From: Peronospora farinosa
Lineage: Eukaryota > Oomycota > Peronosporomycetes > Peronosporales > Peronosporaceae
Assembly (NCBI GenBank): GCA_947646735.1
Contig: CANTFK010000898.1
Coordinates: 186,001 to 250,000 of the forward strand
Direction of reading: 5' to 3'
Length of the DNA: 64,000 nt
Under the pieces are notes generated by a model. The model was not told where the DNA came from. It saw nothing but the letters and a program-made list of their open reading frames with translations, and did not search any database. Shown here piece after piece: positions 22,390 to 33,114 of this stretch. The position numbers and the translations under genes are program-made. Each line of letters opens with the position of its first letter. Within the stretch, counting starts at the first letter, position 1.

Positions 22390-22938
22390 ATGGCAAAGTC
22401 TAAGAGCTTACCCTCAGCGGCTGATGCCGATGTTGTCGTCTTCTCGACGTATCAGGGTGAGAAGCAGCTTGCAGAATTGGTCAAACTGATTGATAAAGAT
22501 CTATCAGAACCCTACTCGATCTTTACGTATCGTTACTTTCTCTACAATTGGCCACAATTAAGTATTTTGGCAAGAGTTCAGCATAAGCTTGTAGGTGTCA
22601 TCATTTGCCGTCAAGAACCAGTGGGTGCGACCCCCGAAGAAACGGGAGATGATGGATTAAGTGAACAGAAAGACCTAAAACGTCCATGGAGAGGGTACAT
22701 TGCTATGTTGGCGGTAGAAAAACAGTTTCGCCATCGCGGTATCGGTTCGCAACTGGCACAAAAAGCCATCGAACGGATGCGGGACGACGGCTGTGAGGAG
22801 GTGATGCTGGAGACGGAGATTGCTAACAATAGAGCTATTCGACTGTATGAAAATCTCGGCTTTGTGCGTGACGAGCGTCTAGTGAAGTACTATTTAAACG
22901 GTGGCGATGCGTACCGTCTGAAGCTCTGGCTGCAGTAG
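22390..22938 (+). CDS. NAA30: N-alpha-acetyltransferase 30 (NatC catalytic subunit, MAK3 homologue)
   Basis: A 182-residue GNAT-fold enzyme that acetylates protein N-termini beginning Met-hydrophobic, acting with NatC auxiliary subunits on ribosomes. The family signature is clear: DKDLSEPYSIFTYRYFLYNW near residue 36, then a GYIAMLAVEKQFRHRGIGSQ block holding the acetyl-CoA-binding R/Q-x-x-G-x-G loop (about residues 117-128), and the ETEIANNRAIRLYENLGF segment followed by YYLNGGDAYRLKLWL. An acidic/proline insertion (about 78-95) separates strands. The ATG at 22390 gives the expected length and follows an AT-rich leader. Intronless, and convergent with MCM7. Confidence 0.92.
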   Translation: MAKSKSLPSAADADVVVFSTYQGEKQLAELVKLIDKDLSEPYSIFTYRYFLYNWPQLSILARVQHKLVGVIICRQEPVGATPEETGDDGLSEQKDLKRPWRGYIAMLAVEKQFRHRGIGSQLAQKAIERMRDDGCEEVMLETEIANNRAIRLYENLGFVRDERLVKYYLNGGDAYRLKLWLQ

Positions 22939-23437
22939 AGAAGATTGACGCCATGGAGGAGTTGTAAAGTTGAGGGATAATTGCATGACTATTGTTTCAA
23001 TTGAATTGCTTCTGTTGACATTATCCATGTTGTATGCTTTCACGTCAAGGCAGTTCAAAATTACATGAGCTACGACAGCTTCTTCGACCTATTACACGTC
23101 TGTATCGGCTGTTTGGTGCTAACGAATTAGTCCAACCAATATGCATGAAACATTTTGTCGATTTTGTCACCTTATATTAATTGTCGAGGTGTATTCGTGC
23201 TCGAATTTGATTCTGGATTGCTAGAAGAGACATGTTTCCATAAGAAGACTTCATAATAACTTTTTATTTTATCTTATAACATGTCAAGATATAAAATGCA
23301 GTGAATTCGACATTGTTCTGGTTCATTAAACCTCAAAATCCATGGATATTTTTAAAATAAAGTATAGGTATAGTACCGCCTAAGGTAAAAGCACTGTTCT
23401 CGATGCAAATTTGTTTTTAATCTGCTTGACATTATTT
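22939..23437. other. Intergenic region between convergent NAA30 and MCM7
   Basis: A 499-bp AT-rich stretch between two 3' ends. I see no gene or repeat in it. Confidence 0.4.
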
Positions 23438-26035
23438 TCAAATGAGAGTTAATCGGGTGCCATTACTAGACAACTGCATAACCTCTAGTTCCTGGTAGTA
23501 TCCAATGCAAGCATTCAGTTGCTGAGAAGTGAAGCCCTTGCGCAATACTACCGGTTCCAGGTCACTCATTGCGAGAACTTTCAAATTACGATCCGTAGCA
23601 AATTCCAGCAATAAACGAAAGATTTTTGACGTGGCATCAGAGGACCCGCTGCTACGAACACCTCTGTTTGTAGTGCCCGCTTTGGCAGTATTTCCAGTAC
23701 CGTTTGTATCATCTTGCTCAGACAACGACGCCTTGGACACATACACTAGTCGAATGGCTTCGTCAACGTCCTGGTGAATTACTTCCGTGGAAAAACGCAA
23801 TCGTGCAAGTGCTTGCGAAAGTCGTAATATGCTCAGTAGCTGACGAGCCGTCATCGCTGTCTGTGCGTCATTAGCGCCGCCATCGCCATACTGTCGTTGG
23901 CGAAATTGCTGCTGTTGTCTCTCGCGAGCATGTTCGTTCGCATCCTGCTGACGTAGTGTGACATAAGCCTCAACAATATATCCGCAAAGGTGCTCTGGGA
24001 TATTGGGCTGATATTGCTTTGCAATTGCAATGAAGTAGCGCAGCACTTCAGGTCTCACAGGCTCGAACTTCATTGCAGGGTTGCGGGAAAAGCGGTGCAC
24101 ATACGTAACGTGGCGTGCTAGCGCTTCATCTTTCTCGTAGTTGGCGACGTCCAGCAACAAAAATAGGAGGTCGAAACGAGACAGCAGCGCATTGGGAAGA
24201 TTAATGTTTTGCGACGCGCTGAGCTTCTTGTTGTAACGACCATAAATAGGGTTTGCAGCTGCAAGCACGGACGAGCGCGCGTTAAGCGTCGTTGTGATGC
24301 CTGCTTTGGCAATACTCACTGTCTGCTGCTCCATGACCTCGTGGATAGCCGTTCGGTCACCCTCCTCCATTTTATCGAACTCATCAATGCAGCAGATTCC
24401 CATATCCGCTAGAACAAGAGCACCACCTTCGAGAGTCATCTCTTTTGTCGTCGCATCACGCACCACCGCAGCTGTCAATCCAACACCAGAGCTACCTTTT
24501 CCTGTCGTGTATATGCCTCGCGGAGCCACAGTTGCAATGTGCTTCAGCAGCTGCGACTTAGCTACACCAGGGTCTCCCATGAGCAACACATTCAGATCGC
24601 CACGCAACTTCATACCCTCATCCATGCGCTTCGTAACACCACCTATAAGCAGCAACAGTAGCGCTTTCTTCACGTCTTCGTGGCCATAGATTTCCGGTGC
24701 CAATGATTGTGACAGCACCTCGTACACATTCTCGGAGCCTTCTTGTAACCGCAGCACGGCACTTTCCATGGCTTCTGATGATTCCATCGCAGAATACCGT
24801 TTTTTGTGATTCACTACATCTGTTGCTTCCAGATATGTTTCCGTGACAAGTCCCATTTGCATTTGTCGTTGCGGTGAGTACGGCAAAGGTAAGAATACAC
24901 CGCAGATTGTGACCAGAGCGCCAGGCTCGCACGTCCGCGTGAGCTCACCACGCAAATACACGGTAAGTGACCGAGGGATGTGTCCCATTGGCACTTGGTC
25001 AGGTAGTTCCTGAAACTTGACTTCCTGATACTTGTCGAACTTAGATGCCTTCGTTTGCAAAATCAAACGGCCCTGAGCTTTATTCGTTTGACAGCGTTCA
25101 CTAGGACACTGAGTCAGTGGGTTAAACTGTCGAGCCTTTACTTCCTGATACACCTCATAAGCACACGCTTCGCACGTATATGTTGCCACCGTCAACAGCG
25201 GCTTTACTGTTGACACACGAGTCACCATTCCCTTGATACGTACAAGAGCTCCAACTTTTGCTGCCTTAACTTGTCGGATAGGTACAGCTTTTAGCTTGAC
25301 ACCGGGAATTAAATGCACTTCAAAGCGTCGCATCAACGCAGAAGGAAAAATATTAGCAGCATTCCCACTTGATATCGATTGACTGCCATCAATTTCATTG
25401 TCATTAATCTGTTGCAGCTGTGCCAATTCCTGAGCACGAGAAATTCGTAGCACGTCTAGCACATCTTGCGAATCAGAAATGTCTCGTGTTGGAGGTGGTA
25501 AATTTTCGTCCACAGCGTCTGAAAGAAGCGAAATATATCGTCGGGCGTTACGCACGATTCGACTCACAAAGGTCGCGTCGTCCTTGTCAAACTACAATAA
25601 AAAAGGTTTGAGCCATTATAGCAAATACTGTAATTGCTTTAACATGACAGAAAAGGACGCACAATCTCCACGTCGTCCAAGGAAATCGGAATCGACGTCC
25701 GTTCCCGATTCGCCACCTCTTGCTGCAATAGATACGTTAAAACCATCCAATTACAGAGTTTTAACGCTGCATCGCACCAGCATTAGCGCGTATTTGGGAC
25801 CCAGCGCCGGGTCGTCCAGGTTCGACTTGAAATTCAACAGAAATTCGGCGCATTTTGCTGTTAAAACGTTAAAACCAAGTTTTAATAGCTTTTCAACAAA
25901 AAAGAACATATTTAGCCACTATTTTGTACCTTTCTCTTCCGCGTAATTGGACATGCCAGCGCCTCCTGAGCTCGTATCCACATTGGCACCTGAGCTGGTG
26001 CTCCCAAAGGTCTGTGAGAACGACTGAGACGCCAT
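23438..26035 (-). CDS. MCM7: DNA replication licensing factor MCM7; four exons
   Basis: A subunit of the hexameric MCM2-7 replicative helicase. Exon 4 (25591-23438) carries nearly everything: the N-terminal domain with its zinc-binding cysteines (CEAC and CPSERC), Walker A GDPGVAKS, Walker B IDEFDK, the SRFD arginine finger and a C-terminal winged-helix-like end. Its frame has no ATG at the expected start. I reconstructed exon 1 26035-25930, exon 2 25857-25778 and exon 3 25722-25663, all with GT-AG borders and matching phase, for about 799 residues. Exons 2 and 3 read KCAEFLLNFKSN and NRERTSIPISLDDVEI, aligning with the start of animal MCM7 (KVKKFLQEF, then LDD). A second ATG 27 codons downstream in exon 1 could also be the start. 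Confidence 0.9.
25592..25662 (-). other. MCM7 intron 3 (71 bp)
   Basis: Begins GTGCGT and ends TTTATTGTAG. Phase 0, joining GACGTGGAGATT to TTTGACAAGGACGAC. The same GTGCGT donor occurs in the DLAT intron. Confidence 0.75.
25723..25777 (-). other. MCM7 intron 2 (55 bp)
   Basis: Begins GTGCGA and ends TATTGCAG. Phase 0. It contains in-frame stops that splicing removes. Confidence 0.72.
25858..25929 (-). other. MCM7 intron 1 (72 bp)
   Basis: Begins GTACAA after GAAGAGAAAG and ends TTTTAACAG before CAAAATGCG. Phase 1. Inferred from frame and homology. Confidence 0.7.
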
Positions 26036-27117
26036 GCACGCACTAGTTTGCCCGAAAAGAGTGGTTGCGAGTTTACACCAATCACAAAGGGTTATTGCTT
26101 TAGAGACTCGATCAATTTTGTCTAATTTAAAAGCATTATTGCACTTAACGAAATGATGGTAGATAGAATAAAAGCCATACAGTTGATTATAGTTTATAAC
26201 TCTCATGACATCTGCTGAAATGTATCATCGAAGTTTATTTTTATCATGGGTATTGTATTGCCATGAAATTTGACATAACACCTTGATCTTAAAGCGAAGA
26301 GTAGCAAATGCGTGAGGTCATCATTTCTTATGACTTTTGCATTTTCCCTATCAACTTGTCAAAGTGAAAGTGATTGCGATAAGTCTTCATCTTCACTCCT
26401 AATTTTCAACTTAATTTCTTGCTCGTAGGTAGAATTTACGCCCGAGAGGTGATTCTTACAGACCGAGACCTTGTAAGGACTGGTGCTGACCAGATTTATG
26501 CCGATGCAAAGGATGACGACGTCACGTTTCTCGTGGTGTACGATGGGAAGAGCTACTGTCTGCCGACGTTGGCGCTACTTTATCTCCTCTTTCATTCGTT
26601 GTAGTATCTCCTGGGGCTGTTGCAACGCTTGCTATCCACCGTCACACCGAGTAGAAGCGCTTTCTGAAGCAGGACACGTCACCGCACTGCATGTGGCAGG
26701 TCATTACATTTTGTGCAAGCTTTACCTGTCTTTCTCTTCTGTACCTTTGATTTATCCTGTGGCTATGCCTCAAAATATCTTTGCAGCGGCCTCTGTTATG
26801 TTGATTGGATCTACAACGCACATACCCACAAGATTTCATAGGAATTACCTCAGATTTTCCCGTACGAGCCTGTCCAGATGACGCGAAAACTCGACCTCGC
26901 AGCACAAGAGTATTCTGTTCTAGGTCTTCCTCTTTATTCCCATGACAGAGCTAGCGGAGAGTTTCAGTTACTACGGCTTCAACTAGCTAAACAACTTCAT
27001 GCGAGACATCCGATGGAGTTTTGTGCAATATACATCCATCTAGTACTTGACGTCTTTCTTTGGTGCCTCCCTAGCTGACCACAATGAATCGCTTCCGTAC
27101 GGTTGTGATCTTAAGTC
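26036..27117. other. Region upstream of MCM7 without a supported gene
   Basis: The MCM7 promoter must lie at the left edge. A plus-strand frame at 26419-26604 (VILTDRDLVRTGADQIYADA) reads like coding sequence, but it is short, opens beside a possible splice acceptor and belongs to no family I recognise. On the minus strand 26640-27117 contains broken frames that may continue the remnant at 27118-27590. Confidence 0.3.
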
Positions 27118-27590
27118 CTATATCGGCGACTTTCCCGTCACGTCGTTGTCTCCTCCGACGATCATAACGAACTTTGCGCGCCGTAAATCTTCATCATCAA
27201 TGTCGTTAGTGATTATTTCCAGTCCATTGATAGCATTGCATCGGGTGCTGGTTAATTTGACCGCATGACCCAATTGAAGAAGAAGAGGTATTATCGTATC
27301 TTTACGGTTTTACCAACGTGGTTGCTACTTTTCCTACACTACCAGTATTGATGATTGGCTCAGAGCGGCGTACATAATATGAGTCGTCGTTTCACTTCAA
27401 CTTTAAGGAGGCGGGATCGACGGTAATGGTATATGTGGCTGCACCGATACTTGCTGCCAGGGCTGCAGCAATTGCACCTCTGATGCTGAGCTTTATACGA
27501 GTGGTATGTGTTGTATCACGATAGTTGGCGAGGGGTAGGCACAACACGCGAATTGAGATTGACCCAGTGCTTTTGGTTGAGCTGCACCTT
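27118..27590 (-). pseudogene. Decayed gene of unknown function (minus strand)
   Basis: Three consecutive minus-strand segments look coding but change frame or meet a stop: about 27590-27410 (includes IKLSIRGAIAAALAASIGAA), about 27405-27304 (EPIINTGSVGKVATTLVK) and 27300-27118 (includes GLEIITNDIDDEDLRRAKFV and IVGGDNDVTGKSPI, then TAG). They run in order over 470 bp, which fits a gene with two small lesions or tiny introns. The family is not recognised. Confidence 0.4.
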
Positions 27591-27956
27591 GCGGACGTCT
27601 ATAAGGCTTTATCTATAAGAATTGAGATGGTTCTAACGAACACTGAATCCGTAACTTGATTGAACTTGATTATTCGAATTCCAAAACAAGTGATATACCA
27701 CCCAAAGCCAAGCATGTATTTATTCATTAAAACAATCCACATGGTTTATCTCTGCTACAAAAAGCAAAAACAGAACCGTATAAATTCTCGATGGGTTAAA
27801 GAGGTAATGTTTGGCATTGGCATCGTGTGCAAGGGTGATTTGCTTCTCAAGGTTGTTACAGCTAGTACGGATAAACTCGCACACATTTATCAAAGAGAAA
27901 AATGTCGCTGTCGCACACACAGCTGAACGACGCAACATTGGTAGGAAACATACGCT

Positions 27957-28163
27957 CTAGGCAGGAGGGCCGGATGGAGCAGGATATGTGCAAGGTCCTC
28001 CTTGGCAAGTAGGGGCAGCGTCAGGCAAAGTCGATTGTTGCGTCACCTGGGACATCTTTAGCTTCCGGAGGTGATCGTTAGATACAGAAGCAGCTGGGAT
28101 AGAGACGGCGGAACAACCGAGGACGGCGACGGCGGCAAGTACAATTCCAAAAGAGAGCTTCAT
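27957..28163 (-). CDS. Small secreted protein, 68 residues
   Basis: Starts at ATG 28163 with a strong signal peptide (MKLSFGIVLAAVAVLGCSAV, cleavage likely near residues 20-25), leaving a mature peptide of about 45 residues with two cysteines in CQGGPC and a proline-rich end (YPAPSGPPA). The mature start contains NDHLRKLK, which lacks the RxLR pattern. No family is recognised. Small secreted peptides of this kind are common among oomycete effector or apoplastic candidates, but no function can be assigned. Intronless. An AT-rich leader lies upstream. Confidence 0.65.
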   Translation of the reverse strand: MKLSFGIVLAAVAVLGCSAVSIPAASVSNDHLRKLKMSQVTQQSTLPDAAPTCQGGPCTYPAPSGPPA

Positions 28164-28754
28164 GTTACTTTAAATCGAGTGGTGGGTGAAGTGTATTATT
28201 AAAAGCAAATTTGAGAATGAGTTGAAGGGAAGCTATTAAATTCACACCCTTCACATTTTGGAAAAAAATACTGACCTCCCTTTAATAAGTTATCCTCCAT
28301 TAAGATACAACCTCCGGTAGGTTATCAATTTTCGTGTCCACCGAGCTCGTTCTATGGTCGCTAAGTTATAAGTTATAAGTTATAGTCAGGCAGGGCAATA
28401 TCACTTTATATAATGAGTATTTTTCTTGTATTTTGGACGAGAAAACCTACTTAAACCACATGTCAAGGGAAGTTTATGTATGCGTGCGTTGCGAATGCCA
28501 GCTTGAAGGTCGTGGGAGGAATCTATAAATGGATTGAGAACTGGAATACATCGAGCAGGGAGCAGGTTTTAACGAAGGAGGTTGGTCTTTTCGATTCTGT
28601 TGAATTTGTCTGCGGCAGGCGCCACATCATCACTGTTTGACCCCTCCTTCTGTGCCTTTCGAGAGCAAAAATGGTAGGGTAACTAGCGTAGATAGGGATG
28701 CATAGAAGAGAAAGGAAAGCAGACAAAGCCAAGCATAACACAGAATCATTATCC
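28164..28754. other. Left flank of E2
   Basis: 591 bp holding the promoter side of the small secreted gene. On the minus strand near 28680-28560 a frame (KFNRIEKTNLLR) may be an old coding fragment. Nothing else is supported. Confidence 0.3.
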
Positions 28755-29211
28755 TGTAACGGGGTGAGCCCGTTACATAATATTGACACTTATATGAAGT
28801 GTCAATAAAAATATTATTATAACTAATAATATTTGACAATTTATCTTTTCTTATAATATTGTTCCTAGATCTCCTTGAAGTTGGAGATGCCTTCTCATTA
28901 CTTGATATGGGCCATCATATCAACCAACGCGCTGACCAATGACCGATGGACGCGCGCAATGAGTGGAGGGCAAGTTGTCAACATACATAGTTGTAGTTTG
29001 ATATAGTTAACATAGGTTATAACAGATTATTTTTATGAGATAGTTAACTATATTAAATACAGTTTTCTTTTCCTTCTCAACTAAGCGTGTGTTTAGTTGA
29101 TTGACTTCCTCTGCTTACGTGTACGTGAGGTAATTGAGGCACCTGCTTTCACTGTCATCAGTGAAGGTAGACTATACTGTTATCAGTATAGTCGGAAGGT
29201 GCCCCATTACA
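28755..29211 (+). repeat. E2 5' LTR
   Basis: 457 bp, TG...CA. It opens with the 9-bp-stem hairpin TGTAACGGG-loop-CCCGTTACA (28755-28777), followed by another (28784-28804). The PBS-like CCTGGTAGCACTTCGTGG follows at 29212. Confidence 0.92.
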
Positions 29212-29255
29212 CCTGGTAGCACTTCGTGGTCCGTTCAGCGACCACCGCACCCGCT

Positions 29256-30449
29256 ATGGAATCAGCGGGTGATGAACGTCATCACGCAACGCGTGATTAT
29301 TTCCACCAGTTGAGTGACCTCGAATGGAATGCGGTTCAGCGTATGGCTGAAACCATCGGCAACCCTGCCGTTGGTGCCATGTTGCTCTCTCTTAGCGGAG
29401 ACGACCAACATGCAACCATCGCCAAGTTCATACAACATGAACTTGACGAAGTTGTTAAGAAACTCACCTTGCTACAGGAGCAAGGTTCTCAACAGGTTGA
29501 CCTGTTGAGAGAACAAGGCGCTCAACAAGCTGACTTGTTGATGCAGCAGGGTGCTCAACAGTCTGAACTGTTGAGACAACAGCAGGCTAGTGCTGTTGCT
29601 GCCACAGACTCGGGTCGACGTGTATACGTCGACCCGAGTCCTTGAAGATTGATGTCTCTAAGTACAAGGCAGTCGAAAGCGACTCCTTGTTAAGATGGTT
29701 CGTTGAGCTCGACGATGCCATTGAGGCTCGTCGCATCGGTGACGATGCGATGAAGGTCAAGTTCCCCATGTCGAACTTGGCAGGACGTGCTAAAGCTTGG
29801 GCCTTAGGGATCAAACTGCATGACCCATACGCTTTCCCAATGTATGATGTCTTCAAGGCGCGGCTCAAACACACGTTTTATAACGCCTCGCGCCGAATTT
29901 TGGGCTCGGGCTGAGCTCCTGGATTTGAAACAGGGTAAGCGTGATATACACGCTTACGCCCAACACGTACGATACCTCGTTAGTTGTATCGTGCTTAACC
30001 CAATCGATGAACACACGCAGGTTACTGTGTTCATTAAGGGTCTGACAGATGGTCCTGTCAAGACCCACCTGTTCCGCTTGGAACTAGAATCTCTGGATGA
30101 AGCGATCTCTGCAGCGGAACAGGAGGACTTTAGCCTACAACAGGCTCACGTCCACTCGGGGTCGTACCGTCCACCGAGGCGACAGGAGGGCGGAGGCCCC
30201 GAGCCAATGGACCTCTCCTATGTAGAGAGCGAGCGACCTCGCTCTCCAGGGTACAAGCGATTGCAAAAGTGCAATCGCTGTCAGAAGTTGGGCCACTACG
30301 CTTATGAGTGTAGTGCCCCACGCCCAGTGTCTCGTAACACTGGGAGTGACGATCATCCGTCTGACAAGAAGGGCCAGAGACGCGGGTCCCACGTTGCTGC
30401 AAAATCGCAACAACGTGGTGGAACATCAAAAAACGGTCGGGGTCAGTAG
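29256..30449 (+). pseudogene. E2 gag with zinc knuckle
   Basis: Starts at ATG 29256. The N-terminal part ends in an 11-residue repeat (EQGAQQADLLR-like, three copies), each unit of which is also a DNA inverted repeat. Frame is lost near 29640 and near 29890. The rest carries the gag core and a CCHC knuckle (CNRCQKLGHYAYEC) at about 30268-30310. Confidence 0.85.
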
Positions 30450-30499
30450 GGGCGGAGCGCCCTACTGATCCAGCAACGTCAAGAGAGTTTGCGGGACTC

Positions 30500-31336
30500 T
30501 TGACGAAGGTTGCTTCCGACACACAGTCACTGTGTGCTGCCGCTCCGAGTGATGAGGTATCCCTCATCACATTGAAGATCGAAGTGACAAAGAACATGTC
30601 ACTTCGCGCCCTAGTTAAATGTGGGGCTTCGAACAACTTTGTTCGACGCCAATCGCTAGATGATCGTAGGCTCAAATATGTTGAGCGCGAGACCCCTCCA
30701 ACGAGGATGACGGTGCGTCTTACGACTGGCGCATCCGTAACAGTAAAGAAACGTGTAGTGGGAATTCACTACACGCTTGAAGGCAAAAAGTACGATGATG
30801 ATTTCATCGTACTTGACCTGGATGAAAAATTTGATGTCATCCTAGGATTACCATGGCTCAGAAGGCACGAGCCATGGGTCAGCTGGCAGCATCGAACCGT
30901 GAAGATGCCTGCCTCTTGTTCATCAGATAGCCATCTGATGAACGTCTTGAAGCGTTCACAAGCGTGTGAATGTACTACAAGTGAGTGTGATGGCCTCACT
31001 TGTGGTTCGGTCATTAGTACGACTGCACAAGAACTCAGCGTGACAATCAGTCACGCTGTGGATCAAGCTGCCGGCGGCTGTACACAAGCACAGGCAGCGC
31101 CGAAGGTTCACCACTCGAATAAGTCGAGTGGACCGGGACATGAATGCTCGCCTAGAGGGCAGCATTTACCGAAGAGTAAACCGGTTGCCCAGAAGCGGCA
31201 ACACGGTAATCCTAGATCAACTGGAGAGCTGATCGTAGAAGATCTCGCTGTGGTTGCGCCACCACAGCTAGAGGAAGTCGATGGAACAAGTTCCATCGAG
31301 CCTGCGGGAAATAAGTCCCCAGGAAATAATCACTGA
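30500..31336 (+). pseudogene. E2 aspartic protease
   Basis: Retropepsin-like region. The active-site triad D-S/T-G is degraded to K-C-G (VKCGASNNFVRR), while the flap/second motif is kept (VILGLPWLRRHEPWV). Loss of the catalytic aspartate means no protease activity. It continues into a linker with repeated GGGAATAAGT units (about 31310-31385). Confidence 0.82.
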
Positions 31337-32887
31337 GGGAATAAGTCTTCAGTGCCCTGAGGGAATAAGCCCCCAGGAAGTAACCAAGACGTTAAACGTC
31401 TTGGTTAATGACGGATCAAACGTAGGCGCTTATACGCTTGGTCTGATCGCGCCTCCGAAGCTAACTTCGGAGATAACTCAGTTGCCTACGCTAGAACCTA
31501 AAAGGTTCTTGCGTGATCTGCGTAGTGGCAAAGTTAAGCAGATCTGTGTGCTTGTCGCAGAGGACGAGTACATGACTGACATTCGGTCAGCAACAGTTTT
31601 TGCCGAGAACGAACGGGTTCTCAGCAGCTCATCAATGGACGAGAGTGTCCTTAATGAGAAGACTCGGATTGAGCGATATACATCGCAATCCTGGGAGTCG
31701 CTGAAGTCAAATCCTTTGTATAAGGATTTGGTCGAATTCAAAGATGTATTCCCTGAATCCGTTCCGTGCGAGTTACCTAAGGATAAAGGTACTCGACACG
31801 AGATCGACCTTGTTCCTGGCACAAAATAGTGTGTCATGAAGCAGTGGCCACTGCCTCGGTAACAGGTCGAGGCGATCGACAAGTTCTTTGCCGATCGCCT
31901 AGCAGCGGGCCATGTGAGGGAGTCAACTTCACCTCACAGCTCTCCGACCTTCTGTGTGCGCAAGGCCACAGGAGGGTGGCGGATAGTGCACGCGTTCAAT
32001 AAGTTGAACGCTGCAACGATACCGGCGCAAACGCCGATACCGAGAAAATCGTAATCATAGATAGTATGTCTAAGAGTACCATCTTTTCGTCCATGGATCT
32101 GATGGATGGTTTCTATCAGATCCTAATGCGTGAACGGGACATCCCGTACACAGCAGTGAGCACTCCCTGTGGTATGCTCTAGGAATGGTTGGTGATGCCG
32201 CAAGGGCTTAGTAATGCACCAGCCACATTCAATAGATGTGTTTCACATCTATTGAGACCGGTGCGCGAAATCGCACCGAGTTACTTCGATGATGTGTTCG
32301 TCCATAGTCGGGCTATGGACGGGGAAACAGACGTGGAAGTCCATAGACTCCACGTCCGTAAGGTTCTTACACTTATGCGAGAGCATAAGTTGTACGCCAA
32401 CCTCAAGAAGTGTATATTCGCAGCTAGCGAAATACCACTTCTTGGGTGCATCGTCGGAAAGAACGGCGTACGCCCTGATCCAGAAAAGATCAAGGCGATC
32501 ACCGACTGGCCAGTGCCAGTCGATGTCAAGGGACTAAGGAAGTTCCTTGGGCTTGCGGCGTACTTGCACAAGTACTCGCGCAATTACGCCGAAATGACAG
32601 TACATCTTTCTTGTTTACTCAAAAAAAATGTAAAGTGGAACTGGAACGCTCATTGTCAGCGTTCCTTTGAACGTATCAAGCAAAGCTTGATGCAATCGCC
32701 AGTGTTGGCGATTGCCAATCAAGACAGACCATTTCATGTGGTCTGTGACGCCAGTGATTTTGCAATCGGCTGCGCACTGATGCAATATGATACAGACGGC
32801 GCCGAGCGTGTCGTCTGTTATCAATCGCGTCAGCTGCAACCGGCTGAGCGCAATTACCCGTGCATGACTAGGAACTCCTTGCCATGA
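31281..32887 (+). pseudogene. E2 reverse transcriptase and RNase H (start)
   Basis: RT blocks are recognisable across stops: [10 protein letters not shown] then TAG for Tyr at 31827, GHVRESTSPHSSPTFCVRKA, SYFDDVFVHSRA with both catalytic aspartates, and RNase H VCDASDFAIGCALMQ. An in-frame TAG replaces Trp near 32180. RNase H continues to about 33110 after a frameshift near 32880. Confidence 0.85.
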
Positions 32888-33114
32888 AGTATGCACTGGC
32901 TAAGTTTCGTGTCTATCTCTTAGGAGATAGACCGTTCATTGTATATACAGACCATGCGTCACTACGCACGGCTGTAAAGAGTCCACACCTCTCGCAACGA
33001 ATGGCGAGATGGTTGTCATTCTTCGCGGAGTACAACTTCTCCGTGGAGTAAAAGCCGGGACGACTTAACGTCGTCGCCGATGCCCTCTCACGTCGGCCTG
33101 ACCTAGAACCGACT

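Noticed and set aside
25479..25946. Plus-strand frame of 155 codons
   Set aside because: It lies opposite MCM7 exons 1-3, which align with known MCM7 and have proper splice sites. The plus frame has no recognisable features.
27957..28163. RxLR effector
   Set aside because: The mature part has HLRKLK but no RxLR motif at the usual distance and no acidic EER.
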